From positions 124,001 through 188,000 of the forward strand of contig CAMFLR010000009.1 in the NCBI GenBank assembly GCA_945957605.1: DNA of 64,000 nucleotides. The letters run 5' to 3'. The notes beneath the pieces are model-generated. The model had not been told where the DNA came from. It was given only the letters and a program-made list of their open reading frames with translations, and searched no databases. Numbering within the stretch: the first letter of the stretch is position 1; the number at the start of each line of letters is the position of its first letter. The position numbers and the translations under genes are program-made. Of the stretch, positions 57,044 to 64,000 are shown one piece after another. Source of the DNA: an uncultured Isosphaeraceae bacterium. GTDB taxonomy: Bacteria > Planctomycetota > Planctomycetia > Isosphaerales > Isosphaeraceae.

Positions 57044-60000
57044 ATGACGCTGCTAACTCTCGTGGCGACGATTACGCTGGGTATGCCAGTCCCGCTTACA
57101 GGGACTGTCAGCGACGCTGCAGGGCGGCCGGTTGCGGGTGCGATGGTCTGGCTTGGCGATACGATCGCGACGCGAAAGGGATCAGATCTACTGGCCTCGG
57201 GAGAGACTGATTCTCGCGGGCAGTTCAAACTCGAACGAGGCGATGATGTCGTCGGCCGGGGCAATATGTGGTCGCCGACACTTTGGGCGTACAAGCCTGG
57301 CTCGCATATTGTGGGCATTGAGTTCAAAGCCAATCTTCCGGCCGCCAATGAGCCGGTTCGTCTCACGCTTGGTCCAGCAGCATCCAAGTCTGTTCGCGTC
57401 GTTCGGCCGGATGGCTCGCCCGCATCAGGGGCGCGAGTTCGACCTCTGATGGCGCCGACAAAAACTCCCTGGCCTCCAGGCAAGCTGCTCGACCAACTTG
57501 CCGTGACGACCGGCGTCGACGGCCGCGCCACGATCGACGGTCTTGCGGCTGCAGACATTTTCGCTCTCGACGTCACGGTGCCTGGGCAGATCGTTCAGTG
57601 CCTGCCGATCGACGACGATGGTGAAACGGTTACGCTTCGCCCCGTGGGCAAGTTGAAGGTGCGAATTGTTGCCGATGATCCCAAGGCGGTGCGTGGCTGG
57701 TCAGTCAAGGCATGGTCGCACCCCACAGAGACGCGAAATAAGGGCCCTTACAACACGCATTGGGTGAGCGAAGACACCGGGATTGACGGTCGGGCCGAGC
57801 TGCCGCCGATCGCTACGGGCCAGGTGAGATGGGAGCTTAAGCCGCCCGCTGGCTCGAATTACCTCCCGGCGAAAGAGCCGGCCACTATGATTCGCGCGGG
57901 CGAGACAACGGAAGTGGAATTACCCATCCGCAAGGCCGTGCGAGTCGAAGGAGTGTTGCTTGAGGACTCAAGCAGAACGCCTGTTCCGGGAGTAAGTCTT
58001 CACTTCATCCCGCTCGGAGGCTCTGGCTCGCAAACTCTTCGGAAGATCGTGACTGACGAGAAGGGACAGTTTTCGGAACTCGTCAATCCCGGGAAATTTC
58101 GTTTCAACTTCTTGACGTACGAGATGCCCAAGGACTATTTCCTGCCACCGAGAACTCAACACTGGATCGATTTCGAAGTCAAGGAAGGCGAGGAGCGGCA
58201 CGAGCTCACGCCACCTCGGCTTCGCAAGGGTGTGCTGGTTCGCGGCAAGGTGATCGACGACCAGGGCAAGCCCGCGCCGATGATTCAGGTTACGGGTACT
58301 TGGACCTCGGCTGAATTTGGCGAGAATCCCAACTCGGTTCAGGCACTCACCGATGGTCAGGGCAACTTCGTTCTGGGCAACATCGCGCCGAAATCTCAGA
58401 TCCGCGTTTCAGCATCCGCAGGCCTGATTGCCAAATCCGATATGGTAACATTCACTTCGGCCGGCGAAGGTGAACCAATCACGCTTCATTTGAGCAAGAA
58501 TCCCACGCTGGCGCTCAGCGGTCGCGTACTCGGCGCCGATGGCAAGCCACTGGCTGATGCTGCAGTTCGGGTCAGGATTCGTCCACCCGATCAGGCATAC
58601 AACTCGGGCAGCCAGTTCAGCTTCGCGGGGGATAAGGAAGTCCGCACCGGCCGCGACGGTCGATTCCAGACCCCTGCCGAACTTCCCGTTGGCAATCACT
58701 TTCGCGTTGAAGCACGCGCCACCGGCTTTGACATTGCCGAATCGAAATGGATCGTTCCACCCGATGTTACGATCCCCGACCTGACGCTCAAGCGAGCAAC
58801 GGGTTCGCACGATTTGAACGGGCGAGTGGTTGACTCCGCGGGCAAGCCTGTTGTGGGAGCCGAAGTTTTTCAGTCGAGCGATGAGCCTCGACGGACACGC
58901 ACAAATGCCGAAGGCTGCTTCCGCATTTCCAGCGTCCCAGATGCTCCCATTTTGCTGTTCGTCTCAGCACCCGGATATCACTTCATCGGCCGGCGAATCG
59001 AATTAAACGAGCGATCGGTCGAATTCGCACTTCGCCGACTTCAAGAGTCGCCCGCCGCGCCGCTTCGAGCCGCCGCCCCGGCCGTCACTCGTGAAGACGA
59101 GCGAACCATTGCGCGAGCCCTGATCGCCGCTGCCCGCAAGGATGGCAACAACACCAACGATCTCTGGGAAAAGCGCGACCTCCCTGCCATTACCGCAATG
59201 GTTGATCCCGATCTCGCTGTGGAGATGATCGAGAACCAGGTGGTGACCGCCGAACCCGCATTGCTCAGCTCCATCGCACTCGGACGATTCGAAAGCGACC
59301 CCCGCGCGGCGCTGGCGACGCTCGACGCGATTGATTCGCCCGAGACGGTAGCGGTCACAGCGCTGACTCTGTTCGATCGTCTGGGAACGGCTGCGCCGCT
59401 GGAGTTTCGCCGCGAGTTGCTCGAACGCGCCGGGCGATTCGCCGTCGAGATCAAACCTCCGCTTGCAGCGGCGCGACAGACAGCACGAACTGCCGATCGC
59501 TGGTTTGACATTGGCGAGCACGATCGAGGCAAAGCGCTGGCGTTGAAGGCGGCAACGCTCACCAAGATGCCGCCTCCTCAGGAACCTGGCGTGACGACGA
59601 TCACGTTCGGCGACGATGGTTCGCGCGACGATCTGGCGCTTGCCCTGGCGCGGGTCGATCTTGATGAAGCGAAAAAATGCCTCGAAGGCCGACAACAGGC
59701 TCAACGGCTCCAACTTGACACGACGCGTGGTGGTATTGCGCGACGAATCGCAGCGAACGATCCACCGGGAGCGCGCCGAATGCTCGCCGCAATCGAAGAA
59801 GCGAACCGGCTGCCTGCCCGTCGCATCATCTGCCTGGCCATGGCGACAACCGACTTGCCGACCGCACGAGTGGTCGCCGCGAACGGCCGCGATCCGATGA
59901 TTGGAGTCATTTTGCCAGCAGTCGCGGCGCGGGCAAAAGCGGCGACAGATCCAGACAGGGCGCGGCTTTTGTTGCGTGAAACCGTCGAGCACTTGAATCA

Positions 60001-60565
60001 GCCCAATCCTGAACTTGCGCGCTGGGGATCTTCATCCCTTGTCCTCGCTAGGCTCCTGCCGCTCATCGCCAAGGTCGACCCTGACCGCGCTCCCGATGCA
60101 TTCTGGCGGGCTCTCTCGCTTCGCGCGTCGCTGCCTGTTGTGCCTGAGCGTGGTTTTGTTTCACCGCAAACTCGTCAGCAATACCTCGAATTAACAAAAT
60201 TAGCGGCGTTGATCGGTCGTTACGATCACGCGGCGGCCGAAGTCGTTTTTGCTCCGGTCGCCTCTCGGCTTCCGTTGATCGACGAACAGCATTGGGGACT
60301 TGCCGCTGAAGGACCAGCGATCTTCCTTGCCGCCGGCGCATTCGACGCTCGCGCCGCGAAGGCACTTCTCGACGCCCTGCCCGAAGATCCCACGCCACCT
60401 CCAGCCAGCAACGTCATCAGGGCGAGCGACCATCGGCACCGCAGCAAGGCGCAGGCGCGAATCGCTCTGGCTCGTTCGCTTGGCCTTCCGCGTGCGCTTC
60501 GTCTCCACACGCCGTTGCCTCTCCAGTCTGTTTCTGACGACTGGCTGAACGCTCTCGACGAGTGA
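57044..60565 (+). CDS. Large protein: carboxypeptidase-regulatory-like repeats plus a long helical domain
   Basis: A 1173-residue protein. The first 670 residues are about six beta-domains of the carboxypeptidase-regulatory/Cna-B type (LTGTVSDAAGRPVAG, RGKVIDDQGKPAPM, SGRVLGADGKPLAD, NGRVVDSAGKPVVG). The last 480 residues are wholly helical and alanine/arginine-rich, with repeat-like units (ARALIAAARKDGNN, ALATLDAIDSPETVA, AKKCLEGRQQ), which suggests a superhelical TPR or HEAT-like domain. The short hydrophobic start (MTLLTLVATITLGMPV) may act as a signal. GGAGA lies 8 bases before the ATG. The combination of stalk-type beta-domains with a helical receptor-like end resembles the outer part of the M56 protein at 20987, but here without the protease. 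Function unknown. Confidence 0.85.
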   Translation: MTLLTLVATITLGMPVPLTGTVSDAAGRPVAGAMVWLGDTIATRKGSDLLASGETDSRGQFKLERGDDVVGRGNMWSPTLWAYKPGSHIVGIEFKANLPAANEPVRLTLGPAASKSVRVVRPDGSPASGARVRPLMAPTKTPWPPGKLLDQLAVTTGVDGRATIDGLAAADIFALDVTVPGQIVQCLPIDDDGETVTLRPVGKLKVRIVADDPKAVRGWSVKAWSHPTETRNKGPYNTHWVSEDTGIDGRAELPPIATGQVRWELKPPAGSNYLPAKEPATMIRAGETTEVELPIRKAVRVEGVLLEDSSRTPVPGVSLHFIPLGGSGSQTLRKIVTDEKGQFSELVNPGKFRFNFLTYEMPKDYFLPPRTQHWIDFEVKEGEERHELTPPRLRKGVLVRGKVIDDQGKPAPMIQVTGTWTSAEFGENPNSVQALTDGQGNFVLGNIAPKSQIRVSASAGLIAKSDMVTFTSAGEGEPITLHLSKNPTLALSGRVLGADGKPLADAAVRVRIRPPDQAYNSGSQFSFAGDKEVRTGRDGRFQTPAELPVGNHFRVEARATGFDIAESKWIVPPDVTIPDLTLKRATGSHDLNGRVVDSAGKPVVGAEVFQSSDEPRRTRTNAEGCFRISSVPDAPILLFVSAPGYHFIGRRIELNERSVEFALRRLQESPAAPLRAAAPAVTREDERTIARALIAAARKDGNNTNDLWEKRDLPAITAMVDPDLAVEMIENQVVTAEPALLSSIALGRFESDPRAALATLDAIDSPETVAVTALTLFDRLGTAAPLEFRRELLERAGRFAVEIKPPLAAARQTARTADRWFDIGEHDRGKALALKAATLTKMPPPQEPGVTTITFGDDGSRDDLALALARVDLDEAKKCLEGRQQAQRLQLDTTRGGIARRIAANDPPGARRMLAAIEEANRLPARRIICLAMATTDLPTARVVAANGRDPMIGVILPAVAARAKAATDPDRARLLLRETVEHLNQPNPELARWGSSSLVLARLLPLIAKVDPDRAPDAFWRALSLRASLPVVPERGFVSPQTRQQYLELTKLAALIGRYDHAAAEVVFAPVASRLPLIDEQHWGLAAEGPAIFLAAGAFDARAAKALLDALPEDPTPPPASNVIRASDHRHRSKAQARIALARSLGLPRALRLHTPLPLQSVSDDWLNALDE

Positions 60566-60634
60566 TCACGTCAGCGGATTTATGTCGCCAGTGCCTCGAA
60601 ATGGTTTAACGGATTTCCCTCGAGGAAACTCTCC

Positions 60635-62953
60635 ATGTGCCGCGCATCGCTTGCCCATGCATTGCTTGTCGCCGTGATGGTTTGCTCCAACGCGGCCTTT
60701 GGTGCCGAGCCAATTCTGCCGACGCCACCGCGCCAGACTGAGCCCTGGACGCCGCCGAAAACGACGATTCCACGATTCCTCATCTCGGCGACAAAAACCC
60801 TTTGCGAACAGGGCCTTGCCGACCCGAGAGGTTGCGAGTACCGCAAGATCAAGGTGACGACTGGCAGTGTTTGGGGCGGCAAAGGGGGCGAAGTTGAGAC
60901 GACCGGCTGGGTTTTCCCCAAGACCGATGCAAGCAAGTCCCAGTACGCGGTCGCATGGAGTGGACTTGTTTATCCGTTGATCGCTGATCTCGGCCCCGGC
61001 GATCTCGACGCCGATATTCGCGTAATTGCCGCTGCGGCTGGTCCAGTTCCTCAGGAAAGAGGTATGGGACAGAGAGGATTCAATGGATTTGGATCCAATG
61101 ATGAAGCGAGTTCGATCAATCCGAAATCGTTTCATGCGATCAAGGTTTGTCTGCTACTTCGCCTTGGCCGAGCCGATCTCGCCGAATCGCTCTGGGGTGC
61201 GGTCTACAGGAAATCGTCGGTCGCGAAGTCAGACGGAGACGGCGCCAAGCTCGATCTGAACTCGTATGGTATTTCTTACATAACTCTCGCCAACGACGTG
61301 GCCTGGTATCACTTCGATCGCGCGATCTGTGCTCACATGCGAGGCGACGATACGATCGCTTTAGCCGACGCACGGTTTCTGATGGGCTTCACGCGGCTCG
61401 TTGAAATCAAGGCGAATGCCCTGGGTTTCGAACGGCCGCAAGGGATGGTGCAAGGTGGCGAACCGGCTCCGTACATCGGTTTTCTCCAGCAGTTGCCAGA
61501 ATTGCTCGCCGACCAGGAACGTCGCGCCGGCTTACGTGCCAAGCCGCCTGCGCCGATTCAGGCCAAAGGTCGTGAAGCGAAAATCGCGGGGCTCATTCGC
61601 GATCTCGATCAGGTCGCTGCACGACAATGGGGACAACCTGGCGGCGTGGCGCTTGGAGAGTCACCGATCATTCAGGATTTGATCGCGCAGGGAGACGCCG
61701 CGGTTGAGCCGTTGATTCAGGATTTCCGCATTGAAGACCGGCTGACGCGATCTGTCGGATTTCATCGCGATTTCGGACGAAACCGTACCATTCTTCGCGC
61801 CGACCACGCGGCTCATACGGCGCTCATTGGCATACTGAAGGCGACGAACTTTTCTCCCGCCCCAAACAACGGCCAGAAAACGCGCGACGATGTCGCCAAT
61901 GAAATTCAGGCCTACTGGGAGAAGAATCGTGGCATTCCGCTAGTCGAGCGCTGGTATCTAACCCTGGCCGACGACGAGGCGGGTGCGCGAGCCTGGCTCG
62001 AAGCCGCGGGCAACATCATTCAGGCCGAGAATGTCGAGACGGTCCCAGGCGGCGGTCCGTTCACGATGACAAAGACGACTGCTGCCGCCCCTGGTGTCAC
62101 ACCTAAACTGCGTGGAGAGGCACTCCGTAAGGGACATCAACCGACCGTTGCCGCGTTAATGGCGAGGCGCATTGAGTTGATGCTGAAGACGCCTGAAGGT
62201 CAGCAATTCGGCCTCCGCAATCCATGCAGCATGGCTGCGATACTCGCCGAGTGGGACGCTACCGCAGGTCTACCGACACTTCGCGAGATGTCGCGTATTT
62301 GCCGCGAGCGCTACGCCCAACCTACGAATGGCCGCGACTGGACGAATCAAAATCTGGCCGTTTCGATCGCCAAATTCACCATGGCGCGCGACAAGGCCGG
62401 CGATCGCGACGCGGTTCGCGAATATGCCGATTGGGTGAAAACAGTTTCGCCCGAATGGCTCGAAGGAAACGCCCTGGCCGTTTTGGAACCACTCCGTACC
62501 AAGCCCAATGATCCCGCTCTGGCCGCCGCAGCCTCGTGGCTCTTCAGCGATCCCAAATCGCCTTGGACCAAATCCATTGGTCGCAAGGGTTCAAAGTCCA
62601 CCTATCACCTCACGCAGCTTATCGTCTCACCGTTGATCGAAGTCCCTGCGTTCCGCGCCATGGTGCTCGCGGCGCTCGAAGACCACACACCCATCGGCAA
62701 GGCGGACGCTCGCGACGAGAAGATCGTGAGCGTTCAACTCGACGAAGGAATGTCGATGAGCAGCAGCACGCGCAACGGCGAAGCCCCTGCAAAGAGCGGC
62801 GCCGTCGAGACGCTTCGTACGTGCGACTTCTACGCGTGGCGGCTAGCGACGCTATCAGGATCCCCCGGCTTCAATCCCTGCTGGCCGGTAGCAAAGCGCG
62901 ACGAAGCCCTCGTTGCGATGGCGAATTTCTTGAAACAGAAGGATAAGAAATAG
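60635..62953 (+). CDS. Secreted protein of unknown function
   Basis: A 772-residue protein with a signal peptide (residues 1-23, ending NAAFGA). The body is mainly helical, with hints of HEAT or TPR spacing (IIQDLIAQGDAAVEPLIQDF is typical of a HEAT unit) and a conserved-looking VWGGKGGEVETTGWVF near the start. No catalytic motif is visible. It starts 69 bases after the gene at 57044 on the same strand and is likely part of the same transcript. GAGGAAAC precedes the ATG. I do not recognise a family. Confidence 0.75.
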   Translation: MCRASLAHALLVAVMVCSNAAFGAEPILPTPPRQTEPWTPPKTTIPRFLISATKTLCEQGLADPRGCEYRKIKVTTGSVWGGKGGEVETTGWVFPKTDASKSQYAVAWSGLVYPLIADLGPGDLDADIRVIAAAAGPVPQERGMGQRGFNGFGSNDEASSINPKSFHAIKVCLLLRLGRADLAESLWGAVYRKSSVAKSDGDGAKLDLNSYGISYITLANDVAWYHFDRAICAHMRGDDTIALADARFLMGFTRLVEIKANALGFERPQGMVQGGEPAPYIGFLQQLPELLADQERRAGLRAKPPAPIQAKGREAKIAGLIRDLDQVAARQWGQPGGVALGESPIIQDLIAQGDAAVEPLIQDFRIEDRLTRSVGFHRDFGRNRTILRADHAAHTALIGILKATNFSPAPNNGQKTRDDVANEIQAYWEKNRGIPLVERWYLTLADDEAGARAWLEAAGNIIQAENVETVPGGGPFTMTKTTAAAPGVTPKLRGEALRKGHQPTVAALMARRIELMLKTPEGQQFGLRNPCSMAAILAEWDATAGLPTLREMSRICRERYAQPTNGRDWTNQNLAVSIAKFTMARDKAGDRDAVREYADWVKTVSPEWLEGNALAVLEPLRTKPNDPALAAAASWLFSDPKSPWTKSIGRKGSKSTYHLTQLIVSPLIEVPAFRAMVLAALEDHTPIGKADARDEKIVSVQLDEGMSMSSSTRNGEAPAKSGAVETLRTCDFYAWRLATLSGSPGFNPCWPVAKRDEALVAMANFLKQKDKK

Positions 62954-63112
62954 AACAGCTTCTCGCCTAAACCGCGCGATGAAGGAACAATCGAGCATGG
63001 TTCGCGTTCTGTTTCATCGCTGTTTTCGAAACCGGGCGCTTGACCCAACCGGCTTCATACCCTATCCATGACAGCGAGATGTCGCGGAGTCGCGTGAACA
63101 TGGGGGGCTCTG

Positions 63113-64000
63113 ATGGATGGCAGCGAACGGGGCGGCGACTGGCTGCTGGTGCAAGAGCTGTTCGAGCGAGGCGACCCCGCGTTTGTCGACGAGCTGAGAA
63201 TGTTCGACAACGCGGATGCTCTCGGAGCCTTTGCCCAGCGCTGGATGGCCGATCGTCGTCCTGAAGCCCGCCAGTTACTCCAGGCCTATCTCGATCGGCC
63301 GCTCAACGCCTACCGGCATGAGGCCCTGGTAAAACGACTGTTCAAGCGCGCCGAAAATAGCCAAGACGACGAGGTAATGGCGTGGTTCTTAGTCGCCTTC
63401 GATCGTGCGGTTCGTCGCGTTCAAAATGTGAGTCGTCACTTTGAATCGGTGACCTTCGACCGCGAAGATCAGGCGAATGCGATGGCGGCGGCCTGGCGTA
63501 ACCAGGGGTTTGAATCGGTCGGAGTCTGGAAGAACTGGCAGAAGAAATATCAAGTTTCCGGGCGGCGAATGGAGCCCATCGCGGTCATTCCACCTGACAC
63601 AACAATGCCGCGCGGCATGATGATGCCCGCGGTTGACGTTTCATCGTGGAACTCAACGGCACGAAGATATGAACAATTCACGGTGCCAGACTGGGTCTAC
63701 ACACTCAAGCTGAATCCGAGCGATTTTCGCGAAAAGGCAATCCTCTCCGCAGCCAGCCGCAAAAAGCTCCAAAGCCGGCGTCTGTTTTCACTCAAGACGC
63801 GCTATTACTTGCAGCGCCGCGCCTGGCGGTATTTCCGCAAACTCGGCCGATCGCGGCCGCAAGATTACATCGCGGCGATAAAACCTGCCCTGCTCCAGTA
63901 TCGCGACGAAGACGCTTCCGACGGTATATCACTTCTCGATAACTGGGGCCTGATGCACGCGCTGTTTCATTTCAGCGATGTCATCAAATTCACGGAACGG
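63113..64000 (+). CDS. Partial gene running off the right edge, unknown protein
   Basis: The frame from the ATG at 63113 is open to the window end (296 codons, no stop). The product begins MDGSERGGDWLLVQELFERG and is basic and helical, with many tryptophans and arginines; a segment LFSLKTRYYLQRRAWRYFRK is distinctive. It has no signal peptide, so it is likely cytoplasmic. I recall similar segments in uncharacterised planctomycete proteins but cannot name a function. No strong ribosome site was seen; another start a little downstream is possible. Confidence 0.65.
   Translation, partial: MDGSERGGDWLLVQELFERGDPAFVDELRMFDNADALGAFAQRWMADRRPEARQLLQAYLDRPLNAYRHEALVKRLFKRAENSQDDEVMAWFLVAFDRAVRRVQNVSRHFESVTFDREDQANAMAAAWRNQGFESVGVWKNWQKKYQVSGRRMEPIAVIPPDTTMPRGMMMPAVDVSSWNSTARRYEQFTVPDWVYTLKLNPSDFREKAILSAASRKKLQSRRLFSLKTRYYLQRRAWRYFRKLGRSRPQDYIAAIKPALLQYRDEDASDGISLLDNWGLMHALFHFSDVIKFTER

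Noticed and set aside
59003..59992. 329-codon minus-strand open frame
   Set aside because: Antisense to the helical half of the gene at 57044; alanine/arginine codon shadow.

Overview
The window looks like a chromosome segment of a planctomycete, most likely from the Isosphaera/Gemmata side of the phylum. The reasons are giant beta-rich surface proteins, N-terminal motifs of the LEPR-XLL type, proteins with PEP-CTERM sorting tails, a BlaI plus M56 (BlaR1-like) pair, an ECF sigma factor next to a zinc-finger Ser/Thr kinase with a repeat-rich exterior, and several proteins built from carboxypeptidase-regulatory-like beta-sandwiches. Base composition is moderately GC-rich. No rRNA, tRNA, CRISPR array or insertion sequence was recognised. 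This assignment rests on family recognition alone, with no database search.

Left third (1-24517): one open reading frame enters from the left edge and runs to 19486, giving at least 6494 residues of a giant cell-surface or adhesin-type protein. It carries beta-helix, Ig-like and some 50-60-residue glycine-rich adhesin repeats, interspersed modules, and a C-terminal module array. A small PEP-CTERM protein follows, then a BlaI repressor and an M56 sensor protease whose sensor end is a string of carboxypeptidase-regulatory-like domains.

Middle (25037-34891): a tight plus-strand operon holds a small helical protein, a GMC flavoprotein oxidoreductase, an extended SDR, a polytopic GT-C-like membrane protein, a second extended SDR and a UbiA/DPPR-synthase-like prenyltransferase. 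Its composition suggests a polyprenyl-phosphate-sugar pathway in which a GMC enzyme may do the oxidation that DprE1 does in mycobacteria. This is the most novel-looking system here and remains a hypothesis. A serine beta-lactamase-like hydrolase and a membrane HEAT-repeat protein follow on the minus strand.

Right-centre (35606-53263): this part is about surface proteins and glycan harvesting. A LEPR-XLL-type exported protein ends in a strong terminator. A GntR repressor is divergent from a GH140/DUF4038 glycosidase with two beta-propeller proteins, and a perfect palindrome lies between the predicted -35 and -10 boxes. A second PEP-CTERM protein and the ECF sigma/kinase pair come next. On the minus strand is a four-gene sialic-acid operon: NanM-like mutarotase, MFS transporter, N-acetylneuraminate lyase and exo-sialidase, with start/stop overlaps or near-overlaps.

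Right end (53522-64000): another LEPR-XLL-like exported protein, two secreted proteins with carboxypeptidase-regulatory-like domains (one fused to a long helical domain), a secreted protein of unknown function, and the start of a gene that runs off the right edge.
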